From Linnemannia hyalina (lineage: Eukaryota > Mortierellomycota > Mortierellomycetes > Mortierellales > Mortierellaceae), in NCBI GenBank assembly GCA_019671135.1, contig JAHRHY010000007.1:1860001-1924000 (forward strand): a stretch of DNA of 64,000 nucleotides, read 5' to 3'. Position numbers and translations under genes: made by a program. The notes beneath the pieces were generated by a model that was not told the DNA's origin, made no database searches, and was given only the letters and a program-made list of their open reading frames with translations. Every line of letters begins with the position of its first letter. Within the stretch, counting starts at the first letter, position 1. Shown piece after piece: positions 12,201-23,119 of the stretch.

Positions 12201-14714
12201 TCGGTGCTGGACTACTTCTTTGCGAGAGTCGTTTTTGACCCAGAGGAGTCTACCGTCGACCATGCCTCGATTGCAAGCCATCCTTTCGCCCATGGGACCA
12301 TTGCCAGTTACCCATCAATCCTCCAGTTTTTGGCCGAGCGCGTTCAACAGAATCCTGAGGGTGACTTCATGAACCAGCTGCTCGACATCCTTGAGAAATC
12401 GAAAACCGATGACAAAGGGAGCCAGGCCGCCGCTAACGCGATCACCATCTTGGTCAAGGCCGGGCAACGATTTAACGGCGTCGATTTAAAGGATGTTCGC
12501 ATCCCAGGTGCAGACCTGACGGGTGGTCAGTTTGATTCTGCTCAGCTACAGGGAGCCGACTTGACAGGAGCGACACTCACAAGGACCTGGATCCATCAAG
12601 CCGATTTCAGCAACGCACAGATGGCTGGTGTCTGCTTCGGGGAGCTTCCGTATCTCAAGTCGTCCCACTTCATACACTCTTGCAGTTACTCACCTGACGG
12701 AAGGACGTTCACTATCGGTCTGAACAACGGCGACCTTGAGCTGTACGAATCCTCGACCTGGTTAAAGACTCGCACGTTCCGAGGACACACCGACTGTATC
12801 CTAAAGCTTGCTTACTCCTTGAGCAACCTGCACCTCGTCTCTGGTGGTCGCGATGGCACTGTACGTCTGTGGGATGTTCACTCGGACCAGCCACTTCTCA
12901 CTCTGGACGACTACTCCGAACCAGTTGCCGCCGTTGCCTTCTCACCTTCTGGTTGCCAATTCGCTTCAGCCAGCGGCAAGACTATTTGGATTCGAGAGAC
13001 CAAAACTGGTGCTCATCTGCTCGTCCTCAACGAACACACTCTTTCCGTCACCAGCGTTGCCTTTTCTTCCAGCGGGTTACAACTTGCCTCCTCGAGCAAC
13101 GACGGGACGATTCGATTATGGAACCTGAAGGACTCGGGCAAATCTGCTCTTGTTTTCAGCCGCGATTCTGGTCCAGTCTACTGTATCGCCTTTTCTCCCG
13201 ACGCAGGCAGTCGACACATTGTCTCTGGCCATCCGAGGGGGGACGTCCACCTTTGGGACACCGCTACCGGAGAACATTTACGCAGCTTGTCTGGTCACTC
13301 CTCCGGTATCACCAGCGTGACCTTTTCGCAAGACGGTCGATGGATCGCTACCTCCAGCGCAGACGCGTCGGTGAGGCTGTGGAGTGCAAAGTCTGGTATC
13401 CAACTGTCGGTCTTTGAGGGCCATGAGTCGGCGGTCCAGACTGTTGCCTTTTCCCTGATCCGTCAACAGATCGCCTCCTGCAGCTACGATCGCACCGTAC
13501 GTTTTTGGGACATGAGCATCGCCGTTTCGGGGTCGCCTTCGAGTGCTGCTTTCGCCGATGGGTTGTCGTCAGGAATGAGCGGATCCGTCTGGTGTGTCGC
13601 CTACTCTCCTGACGGACAGAGCATTGTTACTGGAGGCAGTGACAAGGCAGTCTGGGAATGGAACGCGTCCACAGGCAAGTCGCGGCGGCCCATCCTTGTT
13701 GATTATTCGACGACTATTGGGTGCTTGTCGTACTCACCCGACGGCAAACAGATTGCGACAGCTGGATACGACACCGCGGTGCGACTGAACGATGTTACAC
13801 AGAGAGGTGGCGGTCTTGAGCTCTGGGGTCACTTTGGAATAGTGAACGGGGTGGCGTTTTCTCCCTGCGGTCAATGGATCGCATCCAGCTGCTTCGACAC
13901 AACAGTGAGACTGTGGGACACTCAAACCGGCACCCCTGGCAGCATCCTCACAGGCCATACTGGCGGCGCAACATGTGTTGCCTACTCACCAAGCGGCGAT
14001 CAGGTAGCTGCAGGTGGCGAGGATGGGAGTATTCGGATCTGGAATTCCACCACTAGTTCTGGAGACGCTGTTTTGGAGCTGGTTGGTCATGAGGGTACTC
14101 TCTCTGCTGTAGCCTATTCTCCAGCTGGCCAGCAACAGATCGCATCCTGCGGTGCCGACAAGACCGTCCGCCTCTGGGACGCTCGAACCGGTAGACTCCA
14201 AACTATCCTCCGTGGACATACCGGCCAGTTGAGCTGTATTTCTTATTCTTCTTGTGGTGGATGGTTGGCGGTCGGTGCGATGAACGGGGTCGTTTATTTA
14301 TGGAGGAACAATTACAAGCAACAACCTATCGAGTCAGCGACTGCGCCTGCGTCGTCGTCTTGGTCTTCGAGCCCGTTGGTGATCCGAGCCTTCCACGGAG
14401 TCGTCGCCAGCATCGCCTGGAATCCACAAGGCCATCCTGATCATAACCTCGAGTTCGTGACAGGCTGCGAGGATAACTCTGTTCGAGTTTGGAGGGTAAT
14501 CGAGGAGAAGAACGAGAAGGAAGTAGAAGGCAGCGGCTCTTCTGTACGCATGGTGTGGGGCTCGAGCTCTGGTCGTCTGGTGGCAGGGGATGCCAATATC
14601 CAGGGTGCGATTGGACTTGCACAAGTCGACAAGAACCTGCTACTCCAACGTGGAGCCATCGAAGGAGGATCTGCTCCTTCTGGAGAGTTCTATGTTGAAG
14701 ATCACACAGTTTGA
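9270..14714 (+). CDS. NLR-like NACHT NTPase with pentapeptide and WD40 repeats
   Basis: A single exon encodes 1,814 residues. Residues 1-110 are Ser/Pro-rich. About 165-560 is helical and contains a glycine-spaced amphipathic stretch (about 390-435). The NACHT NTPase follows: Walker A GDSGSGKST at 651-659 (K657) and Walker B with LICDGYDELG (D728, D731). A short pentapeptide-repeat segment (about 1068-1125, repeated A-D-L/F steps) links it to fourteen WD40 units (about 1130-1745), enough for two seven-bladed propellers. This is the STAND/NLR layout: the repeats sense a ligand and the NTPase oligomerises to activate the N-terminal effector. In other fungi relatives control incompatibility or cell death, so that role is an inference here. 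The N-terminus matches no effector domain I recognise. AATAAA follows the stop at 14719. Confidence 0.9.
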   Translation: MTKPAAAGPQQPPKVSKTKESAFSRIASAARRATRPPVNIGDRSVRNGIAAVFVEQSKLPIALGQQPQDSKTGIHPDSLMNKSLSSPPVVDSTSLSAVPSPKGFLSRDDIFPKNLSKPTTRTRWPKFDDHVNTTPQLVLCATLLPDVSTPTAGSEETPNQPPKEDVVDSYHREWIAALQNSIEQDRLLWVVRGIIRTFVKDATNDSEDIAEVVLLGPILDREYYRELLESVVRKFEESDSMLKESLLQALVQLVQCAKPRYLEAADLINILGILRRRLQATHSQSTTYLYQLTLGVSSVLDVMAEHKVNDLNRIQEHEPLKTVLSGLRGTSDPYLLYQASYAFQALQYVPDNESTIQALGRHTIGVMESMVKLSSVLKLDLGEFFEGLKGIAEVAGTMFEGAKTGYEAVCSLVESGQGIVESLGDALGSGHKRPWYSAVRRAEAFVREGQLADFYRLVCEAPCRRDPFFQWGICQLLGDIAADSKWEVDTRQQAVDLLFALFRDETECQDASVRAWILTLLQRISAIPDDSFTFAPDTSRQDQAVKGRARTLLKDLTTDTVDSPIQTEFPIRSRMPLPRSSRLLKLVQDIPKIEYDLSQLKRLRMNDNRKELYVPPQAKPYLKAPDNITSPLMESVEDFLASNRLVLLILGDSGSGKSTFNRHLERELWDKYQPGNQNDSIPLYINLAATTQLDQEMMIDQQLKRYYITEPNKIKELKEHRHFILICDGYDELGSMQNLYVLNKLNQGQGYWRAKMIITCRSSNLGHDYLLQFKPLSAGRYNSDAADLIQEAVIVPFTEDQVREYIDQYVLDERPEQPKWQAQRYKSTLELVPSLMELVRNPFLLTLALDAMPRLVGNEKNLSQIKVNRLILYDKVVEVWIDMAADRFVAGGLSNVERDAFYLLCRGGFKPNVMDHLKRLAKAIFQEQNGNPCVKYSERRDKKTWKGDFFGMDPEATVLRLSSPLVRSGEQNSFIHLSVLDYFFARVVFDPEESTVDHASIASHPFAHGTIASYPSILQFLAERVQQNPEGDFMNQLLDILEKSKTDDKGSQAAANAITILVKAGQRFNGVDLKDVRIPGADLTGGQFDSAQLQGADLTGATLTRTWIHQADFSNAQMAGVCFGELPYLKSSHFIHSCSYSPDGRTFTIGLNNGDLELYESSTWLKTRTFRGHTDCILKLAYSLSNLHLVSGGRDGTVRLWDVHSDQPLLTLDDYSEPVAAVAFSPSGCQFASASGKTIWIRETKTGAHLLVLNEHTLSVTSVAFSSSGLQLASSSNDGTIRLWNLKDSGKSALVFSRDSGPVYCIAFSPDAGSRHIVSGHPRGDVHLWDTATGEHLRSLSGHSSGITSVTFSQDGRWIATSSADASVRLWSAKSGIQLSVFEGHESAVQTVAFSLIRQQIASCSYDRTVRFWDMSIAVSGSPSSAAFADGLSSGMSGSVWCVAYSPDGQSIVTGGSDKAVWEWNASTGKSRRPILVDYSTTIGCLSYSPDGKQIATAGYDTAVRLNDVTQRGGGLELWGHFGIVNGVAFSPCGQWIASSCFDTTVRLWDTQTGTPGSILTGHTGGATCVAYSPSGDQVAAGGEDGSIRIWNSTTSSGDAVLELVGHEGTLSAVAYSPAGQQQIASCGADKTVRLWDARTGRLQTILRGHTGQLSCISYSSCGGWLAVGAMNGVVYLWRNNYKQQPIESATAPASSSWSSSPLVIRAFHGVVASIAWNPQGHPDHNLEFVTGCEDNSVRVWRVIEEKNEKEVEGSGSSVRMVWGSSSGRLVAGDANIQGAIGLAQVDKNLLLQRGAIEGGSAPSGEFYVEDHTV

Positions 14715-15090
14715 AAAAAATAAATTGGTGGCATGTCTAAGCATGTATGCAATTAAGAGAGGAAGGTGGGGGAAGGGAAAAGACATGCGCCATGACGATG
14801 CGATAGAATAACAAGGATTCTGGTATGCAAAACGGGAGGGACAAGTGAGGTTGATTCGTTCAATTGCTTATGCATAACTAATAAACCGTCATCACTTTTC
14901 AAATGCATCCTCACAACTGCAAGCGCAAAGCGCAAACAAACGTTACCATAGAGCTGCTTTAGAATTGGAGTTTTTTTTATTTGCAAGTATTGACAACTGT
15001 ACATATTTTCAACCATCAATCCTCCTCTGGCTATTCGCAAAAGGTGTTTGTCGGAAAGTGATGTTTTTGTTCAAATGCACAAGGTTGCAT
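14715..15090. other. Convergent 3' regions of NACHT-WD40 and cyclophilin genes
   Basis: About 375 bp between two converging stop codons. It is AT-rich and holds only 3'-UTR sequence; no gene is seen. Confidence 0.6.
14719..14724 (+). terminator. Poly(A) signal of the NACHT-WD40 gene
   Basis: AATAAA lies five bases past the TGA stop. It is very close to the stop, so the functional signal could lie further downstream. Confidence 0.35.
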
Positions 15091-16332
15091 TTAAAGCTGG
15101 CCAGAGGCAGCAATGACGATCTTGGCCTTGGGGGTGCCGGAGGCGGAGCCGTACTTCTCGATCTCGGTGACAATATCCAAACCCTCGACGACGGAGCCGA
15201 AGACGGTGTGCTTGCCATCCAACCAGGCGGTCTTAACGGTGCAGATGAAGAACTGGGAGCCGTTGGTGTTGGGGCCAGCGTTGGCCATGGAGAGGATACC
15301 GGGGCCGGTGTGCTTCAAGGTGAAGTTCTCATCAGCGAACCTATCGTTATGTGGGGTGAGCAAGAATTATGTTTTGGTGAGTATTTTTCAGTTGAAGAAA
15401 AGGTAAAAATGAAGGTTGTGACGGGAACGACGAACAAACGACCCCAATCCAAAATACCACAATTGTGGCAGACAATAGTTTAGGGAATCCTGTTCTTCTT
15501 TTCTTCTCCAGTCCCTTTCAAAACAAAAAAGAGCAGGTAAAAAAAAACTTACTTCTCGCCGTAGATGGACTTGCCACCGGTACCGTTGCCGCGGGTGAAG
15601 TCACCTCCCTGGAGCATGAACTGGGGGATGATGCGGTGGAAGGCGGAACCGGCATAACCGAAACCCTTCTCACCAGTGCAGAGAGCGCGGAAGTTCTCAG
15701 CGCACTTGGGGGTAACATCGGCGCGGAGCTCCATGACAATGCGCTATTTTTGGGGAAGAACGAAGAGATAAACAACAGTTTAGCTTGAGAGGTACATGGG
15801 GACAAACGTAATCGTTTCGATTCTGGAGACGAGCCTCTTTGTCGGCGTAATGATTGGCAACGATCAGCTTGAAAAATAAAGTGTGCACTTACACCCATGG
15901 GGTTACCGTCTTTGGTGATATCGAAGAAAACTGGGTAAAGATAGAACAAAGGAAAACGAGTCAATAATCTTGCATTAATAGGAAGCTGATCGATGAAAGA
16001 AACTCGGCATGTCTTCCCAAGAGTAATATAACGAGAAGGACCGTTGAGAGAAAGAGAACCAATTCCCACGATGAAGTGGAGGCACAGTGAATCATTGGGG
16101 GAAAGGGAAGGGAGAAGGTCGGTGTGGGAGCGAGCGAAGAGACTAAACAACGATCCTTTTCCGCGGTATATGACGCGTCCAAAGCACGACCCAGCGAGGC
16201 GAGGCGATGCGATGGGATGCGATTATTCTTCCTGTTTTGTTTCTTGCGACGAACGGTAGCTTCCTTCCTCTTCTTTGTTCGACGGAGACGTTTCGTTTCT
16301 TTTTAGAACATACCTCTGGGGTTGGCGGCCAT
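15091..16332 (-). CDS. CPR1: Peptidyl-prolyl cis-trans isomerase, cyclophilin A type
   Basis: Four exons join cleanly: 16332-16314, 15930-15893, 15743-15553 and 15340-15091 (minus strand). All introns are GT-AG with matching phase. The product is 165 residues, the same length as human cyclophilin A. It starts [19 protein letters not shown] and keeps the active-site blocks [15 protein letters not shown] (catalytic Arg, Phe, Met, Gln), the NTNGSQFFI segment and WLDGKH (cyclosporin-contact Trp). There is no signal peptide, so it is the cytosolic/nuclear form that speeds proline isomerisation during folding and is the expected cyclosporin target. Strong bias to C/G-ending codons suggests high expression. 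The first exon codes only six residues plus one base. Confidence 0.97.
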
Positions 16333-16671
16333 TGTGAATGAAAGTTGTGTTTGGTGAAGTGGAAGTGTGGATGAGAAGAAGAAAAAAAAAAAAAAAAAAG
16401 AAACGGGAGAACAAACAACTTTGTCCTTCCAATTCTTTCTTTTTCGCGTACGTGTCTCTGGGACTGGAGAGGATCTGGACTGAACCAGCCCTAAAACATT
16501 CACGTACACAAATTATTAGCGTGACATCAGTGCACGCAACAAAACGCGCGGGTCCCGCTCTCCTTTTTCTCCACCATCGTCGTGCCTCAACGCGCCCCTT
16601 TTTGTGGTCAAAGTGGAAAAAATAGATCTCTTTTTGTTAGTTTATTATCTAAAAGTACAAGACATCCTCAC
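16333..16671. promoter_or_regulatory. Cyclophilin promoter and 3' end of PEHE gene
   Basis: About 340 bp between two minus-strand genes, with a poly-A/T-rich stretch at 16379-16405. It should contain the cyclophilin leader and promoter, and the 3' UTR of the upstream PEHE-domain gene. No coding sequence is seen. Confidence 0.5.
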
Positions 16672-19600
16672 TCACGCAGCAGAGGGTGGTGGTGACTCGG
16701 GTAGGGGTGTGGAAGAAGAAGACTCGGACGCCGCAAGCTGTGTATTCTTGACGCCATCGTTTGAAGACACAGCCTTGGCAATCTCTCCTGGAGTGGCACG
16801 ACGGGTTGACTGGTTTTTGTTCATGAGCCCTGAACCCTTCACCGTCTGCAACGCTGGCTCGGCATCTCCAAACCGCTCACGGATAATGTCACCAAAAACA
16901 TCCATAGGAAGGTCGAAATCAACCCGATCCAACGACGGCACCTTCTCACCAAACGCCAATGTGACCCTGTAGCTCTTGCGGGATCCAGACGCAAGGATGC
17001 TTCCAGGCTTGATAAACGTCGTGATCGGCTTGGGTGGACGGGGTGGCTCCACGACGACGATGGGCTTCGCGATCGGCACAGTGGTCTTGGTTTGACTCTT
17101 GCGCGCAATTGGGGTGGCACCAGCTGGGGATGCAGACAGTTTCTTCCTGCGACGCTGCGGGGTGGTCGAATCTTGAGCGTCGTCCGAATGGACATCTGTC
17201 GCCTTGCGTCTCTTCCGGCGCCCCTCGTTTGCCACCAAACCGTCAGAATGTGAATGGTAGGACGACCTGTCCATGTCCGATGACACGCCAGCATACCCAG
17301 AAACAGGAGCCTGCTCCTGTCCGTCAGATCTGGTCGTCATTGATATCAGTCTGTTCTTGGTGCGGCTAAAGGGCGAGTATGCTGGTGCAGAGGAGATATT
17401 GGCAGAGTCCGCCAGACCCAGTTGCTCATAGCGCCTCAGGTTCTCCTCTGCTTCCTGAAGGAGTCGCCGATGGTATTCATCCTGCATAATCTTTGCTGCC
17501 GCAAGAGAGATGTTGTTGCTGGAGTGGTGATGATGAGTGTTGTCCAGACCGGCGCTCGCCTCCTTCAACTGTTCCTCCAGCTCCACTGTCTTTTGAAGAG
17601 ACCGGAAAGCGCTGATCGGCATCAGCCGATTCACCTCCATGTGTCTCAGCTTCTCGACCACCAGTTGTTGTTGATACATGGCATGGCGTAGTTTCTCCTT
17701 CTCCCGATTCTTCAGCTTCTTCTCGGCCATCTCCTGCTTCCGGTGGCGCTTCTCATAGACCTCGTCCGATAAATTCTCCTCCTGAGCCGCACTGGAACCT
17801 CCTCCCATTCTACCTGATCCAACTGAGCCCTCAATCTTCCCGACAGTGGTATTAGTGGTTGTTGCCTTCTTGGCGTGTGTTGATGAAGACGAGAAAAAGG
17901 ATGGGACGGCAGTCTGGACGCTGACGTGTTGGTTGTTGACAATCGCTTTGTGCTTCTGACGTGTCGAGACAGCTCTGGGAGTGGCCGAAGAGGGGATATC
18001 CGACTGTGACAATGCCTTTGCCTCTGCAGCTGCGTCCGCCTCTGCCTTGGCAAGTGCCTTGGTGAGAAGCTGCATCTTGCGCTTTTTTTCCTCTTGCAAG
18101 AACTGGGTGATGGAGCAGAGTTTGAAGATGGGTACCTCGATATGAGTTGTTGCTGGTGGTGGGGGCGCTGAGGGGGTTGTGGGTTGTGCTGGTGCTATAG
18201 AGGATGTTGAAGACTCTGCGGGGGTGACGTTCTCCGTTCCTCCATATGATGCCGGCGGGACCCGCTTGGGGTCAAGAGTCGTGCGTTGAAAAGTATATTG
18301 GTCGGCGAGATAGAGGATATACTCCCCTGCAGGGACGGGCGGAGGCTCTAATCGAAGGAATGGCGGTAAAACATTGTTAATACATTATTAGCCTTTTACG
18401 AACACAGGGACGTTGTTGATATCGTAAAGAAAAAGCAACGCGTTTACATCACGAAAATGAAAACAGTGGCGTACCAAGGAGTGAAGGCTCTATTGGGATC
18501 GTATTCTTGTCTCGAAGTAACCCTCCGCGTGAAGGGAGAACTCGTTTTTGTGGAGCAGCGTCAGGAGCAGACCCGGCTGCTGCTGTTGTTGTTGAGGGGG
18601 GCGGGGGTGTGGCCGTGGCATTGGCAGGGGTCGCTGGTGTTGGTGCTGGTGGTGGTACTGCGACTGCCGTGTTTTTTGATCTGCTTGCCTTTGTTGTCGC
18701 CTTGCTTGGTGCTTTTAAGGACTTTCTAGATTTTTTTGCTGTGGGGGGCTGAGTGGAGGTTGTTGGTGCGTGGTCGTGTTTGGTGTCTATACTAGTACCA
18801 TTTCTGTTGCTTTTATCGCTTTCCCCGCTTGCAGGGCAAGGCTCTGCCACTAAATCAGTCGCCACTATTGCTGTTGCTATTGCCGTTGTTGACGTGATAG
18901 TCGCGGTAGCGTGTGCGTTCCTTTTCGAGGACTTTTTGGAGGGGGAAGGGGTGGCGACACTTTCGACAGGTGGAACTGGGGTTGGATCGGGGACGACTGA
19001 TGCAGTCATGGAAGAATGGGCACCCGACCTTTTCTTTCGAGGTAAAACCTCATCCACGGTAACCACATCTACATCCGAGTTCATGTCAAGATCCGCGTCC
19101 CCTTGTTGTTGTTTTGGTTGCTGTTGTTGCTGCTGGCTCGGTCGTGGCGAGGCGAGGACGCGCTTCTTGCGCCCAGAGACAGCAATGACATACTCTTCCC
19201 CTCCTGCTCCATCTGCGCCTTTGCCGTATTGTTTCGAGTCACCTGAGCCTTTTACGAAGCGAACATGGTGCCCGTCAGCCGCAGTGGTTGTGTCGGCCGC
19301 GTCATCGGAAAAGTGGTTGGAAGTGCGTTTGTCGTTGGTGTCTGCCTTTCTTTTTCTGCTGTTGCTGGTTGGTGTTTTAGGGGTGTTGTTTTCGAGCGAG
19401 TGCGTGTGAGAGTGGCGTCGTGAGGTTGTTTTTGTAGTTGAAGTGGAGGAGACTGGATCGACTTTGCGATCAGTCTTCATGGTCGTGCCTGATGGGTTGT
19501 TTGGGTGGTAGAAGAGGCTGTTTGTGTGTGAGTTGTCGTTGTTGTCGTTGTTGTTGACGGCGTTTGGGGCAGAGTAATCTCGAGGGGGTGAGGACAGAGG

Positions 19601-19940
19601 GTGTGTGATAGTATTGTTGTTAATGTTATTGTTGGCGTGAGGGCGAGAGTATGCAGTCAGAGTGGCGGGAGAGAGATGAGCTTGTTGTTGTTCACGAGAG
19701 GTGGAAGTTGCAACTGGCATCCTTCTTTTTTGTCCAGAAGCGTGTTGCTGTTGTTGTTGTTGTTGTTTTTTCTGAAGAAAAGGAGCAGCAAATAGCAAAA
19801 TCAACAGCAACAAACAACAACGAAAAAAATGTTGGATGTATCTTCCACTCACTCACTGGCTCGCTCACTTGGTCGTTCGTCGCTTGGTCGCTTGGGTCGT
19901 CGTCTTGTTCACTGGCAGGGTCTTCCTTGGCCACAGGCAT
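16672..19940 (-). CDS. PEHE-domain protein, MSL1/KANSL1-like
   Basis: Proposed exons are 19940-19857, 19771-18475 and 18347-16672 (introns of 85 and 127 nt, phases 0 and 1), giving 1,018 residues. The first exon is the least certain: translation could instead begin at an in-frame ATG in exon 2 (MPVATSTS). The N-terminal half is low-complexity with Lys/Arg-rich patches and Asn/Gln runs. The middle has PVPAGEYILYLADQY and later the pair IEVPIFK and, about 100 residues on, NLSDEVYEKRHRKQEMAEKK. The latter two resemble the PEHE domain of MSL1 and KANSL1, which binds the MYST acetyltransferase MOF. A coiled-coil stretch follows. By family analogy it would be a nuclear scaffold of a histone acetyltransferase complex; that is inference. 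The PEHE match is by eye and the insertion within it is unusual. Confidence 0.6.
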
Positions 19941-20941
19941 AATTACCCTCCGACAAGCGTCCTGCTATCCCCCTTAAAGGCTCCTTTCCAATGCCTCCAA
20001 AGCAGCCTCAAAAAAAACGCTGCAAAGTTGCCTTGCTTTTCCCTCTGGCTATTGTTGTTTATCCATATCCCTGTGTTTGCATTCTTCCTGCTCTGGTTGC
20101 CCTCGCGTGGGTTTTTGTGCGTGTGCGTAGGCCTGTCTCTCTGCCTCGAATGAATTTTTCACATCTTCGTTGTCCCACCAAACACCTACACTGTGACCAA
20201 AAAACAACCCGTCTTGGCCATCAACCTCTTCACAAGTCATCCTGACACGATAAATACGCTCTTCCCCTTAACAGATCATTTCTCTCTCACCACCCATCTG
20301 TTGTATGTCGACCAAAACACTCAGAACTCCAAACAACTCACAGTATGTAGCAAATGCGATGCTCAAAACACCTCGGAGGTCTCATCAAAGAAAAGCGGAA
20401 ACAGAAAAAAAAATAAAAAAAATAATAATAATGGCGAGAGCGAGAGCGAGATACGGGAAAGAGAAGACAGCCAAAACAGCCAAACAGCAGGAGGACAGAA
20501 CACAACACAGAAAGGTGGAACGCTTTGGAATCTTCGAATGAAATAACTTGCATGCCCTCCTTCCTCTACTCCCGCCTGTCGCCATATTTGCCTTGTGTTT
20601 ATGTATCCGACACGAGTATCATGTTCATTTTTATAAACACCTGCAGCGAAAGAAAACTACCTCTTCCTCCTAATCCACCCTTCGCCAACTCACCATGCAC
20701 GCAAATGCAAGGCAAGGGCAGGTCGATATTCATAAAACATCCAAAAGAGAGCTGGTTTTTTTTTGTCTTAACGACTGAACCCCACCTCTCTTCTAATGGT
20801 GAGAGGGGGACAGTGCGATATTTATTGTTTGTTGTGGTTGTGGTGGTGATTTAAGAATATGTAATAATGCGAACGGGGATAGAGGTAGAATGGTGTTGTT
20901 GTATGGGTGATGTAGAATGCGAACAGTAAGAGACAAACTGT
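19941..20941. promoter_or_regulatory. Promoter of PEHE gene and 3' region of cytochrome c
   Basis: A 1 kb region between two minus-strand genes. It should hold the 3' UTR of cytochrome c (right side) and the promoter of the PEHE gene (left side). An A-rich run lies at 20402-20432. No open frame here has a recognisable product. Confidence 0.45.
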
Positions 20942-21827
20942 TTAGCAGGTCGACTTGAGGTAGGCAATGACATCGTTACGCTCCTTGGGCTTCTTGAAGC
21001 CGTTGAAGGCCATCTTGGTTCCAGGAATGTACTTCTGTTATTCGGAAGAGACAAAAGCGTAAAGGAATACCTTGTCAATAAACACGACCCTTTGATAACA
21101 AGCGATAAAAATACCTCAATTGCTGCCAATCGATCGATCGGAAAAAGTAAAAAGCAAAGCATTACCTTAGGGTTCTCGAGGTAGTCGTAGAGGGTCTGGT
21201 CCTCCCAGACAACACCCTTGTTCTTGTTGGCCTCGGTGTACGAGTAACCGGCAGCCTGGCCAGACTTGCGGCCGAAAAGGCCGTGCAAGTTGGGTCCGAC
21301 CTTGTTGGCACCGCCCTATATTATCAAGTTCAATCAAACAAAGCTCGGATAAGTCCTCAATTGCTTCTTCCTCATGATCTCGGGATCCGTTATCTCGTGC
21401 CGGAGGGGAATCTCCGGAAGGTGAAAAGCAAAGAGTTGGATATGGGCTTGACTTACAGCCTCGACGGTGTGGCACTGGGCGCAGCGGGTCTTGAAGAGCT
21501 TGGCTCCTATTAGGTAGAAAGATGGCAAAGAAGCATGAGTATATGTTCAAAGTTGAAAAGAGAAAAGGTTGATCGGGTTGTTCGGAAAAAAAAAAGTTCG
21601 AAGATCTCGAACATCGCGGAAACCACGGAGGAGTGTGCTGATCAGATCAGATGACCGTGCTGAAAGAAAAGAGAAAAGGAGGTGGTGGTGGTTGTGCGCG
21701 CTGTTCGTTGCTGTTGATCTGAATCAGAGAAGTGGATGGCGAAAGAGTGGAGTGCGGGTATTGAAGCTACGCGCTCTACGACGGACAAGAGAAAATACTC
21801 ACCGTTAACGGTATCTCCGGCTTCCAT
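20942..21827 (-). CDS. CYC1: Cytochrome c
   Basis: Four exons: 21827-21803, 21506-21457, 21315-21166 and 21034-20942, all GT-AG with matching phases (1, 0, 0). The product is 105 residues. It carries the haem-attachment motif CAQCH, the [10 protein letters not shown] segment, and GTKMAF with the axial-ligand methionine, ending in YLKSTC. It carries electrons from complex III to complex IV in the mitochondrial intermembrane space; as usual there is no cleavable presequence. The N-terminus is short, like animal cytochrome c rather than yeast iso-1. Codon use is strongly biased, as expected for a highly expressed respiratory gene. Confidence 0.98.
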
Positions 21828-22366
21828 TGTGATATGTGTTGTGTGAGTTGAGAGTGGGGTTGGGGTAAAGGGAAAAGAAGAGAAAAAATTAGAAAATCGA
21901 AATCGCAAGTTATATGTTCCCGCTAATGACCGCACTCACCTCGGAATTGGTGACGGGACCTGGCTTAGTTGTCCAAGCCACTCGTCACTCTCCGAAAGTT
22001 TATTATTCCATTAGGCAATTGCGCCGAAATGACGAAAATAGATTGGACGGGAACTGATATGAAAAAACGTGCAAGATTGGTGGCACAGTAGTGTGGTTGG
22101 TCAACAACGTGTAAAGGAAAGGGCATTCAGCGATAATATCAAGGACTTTTTGTTGTCTAGGTAGAAACGAAACGATGGCTTTCTTTTGTTTTCAATGATG
22201 AGATGGGATGCAAGAAGTAGATAAAAAAAGAGAAAGAAAACAAGACACGAATAAAAAACACGATGAAAACGGGAGACAATGCATAAACACGAGAGCAAAA
22301 CAATGAAATGGAACAATGAAAAAGAAACGAAAGGGTAAAAGAAAAGATAAATAGTTGGGTTCTACA
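21828..22366. promoter_or_regulatory. Cytochrome c promoter and 3' region of the PHD-H15 gene
   Basis: About 540 bp between two minus-strand genes. It is AT-rich near 22100-22350 (probable 3' UTR of the PHD-H15 gene). A donor-like GTGAGT on the minus strand at 21943-21938 hints at a 5'-UTR intron for cytochrome c, but its acceptor is not clear. No coding sequence is seen. Confidence 0.4.
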
Positions 22367-23036
22367 CTAAGCATTGGTATCCTCCATTGGCGACTTCTTT
22401 CCACCACCGGAAAATGACGCAGGGCCTTGACCTTGACCAGCAGAACGATCTACTTGAAGTGAAGCAGCATGGCCATCTACCACATGGCCGGGCGTAGACG
22501 GCACCGTCTGCAGCTGTCCCTGCCCGCCTTGCTGCTGCTGTTGCTGCTGAATCTGCTGAGTGAGGAGCTGTTGTTGGTGCTGATGCTGATTATGTTGTTG
22601 TTGTTGTTGCTGTTGTTGATGTTGTTGATGTTGGAATGCAAGTTGCATTTGTTGCTGATATGGTGTGCCATAAAGCATCGAAGCATTAAAGGGCCCATTG
22701 GGCTGAGGGTATCGTTTCGCTGCATTGGCCACTGCATTAGCCTGGAGAGCCTGCTGCTGTTGCTGTTGCTGCTGTTGCTGCTGCGCTGTACCTCCTACAA
22801 TGGCGTTAGCGGGCATCCTAGTTGGGTCTCGAAAGAGAGGCTGCGACGACAGGAACTGAGGCGTAACATCCTGTGGCGAGGCAGGAAGGGACATGGTTCC
22901 GTAGAGGCGCGCTGTCTGTGCTGGAAACATGTGTGGTTGTTGTTGCTGGTGTTGCTGCTGGTGTTGCTGTTGTTGTTGTTGCTGGTGTTGTTGTTGTTGC
23001 TGCTGCTGCTGGTGTTGCTGTTGTTGCTGCTGCTGC

Positions 23037-23119
<83 letters not shown>

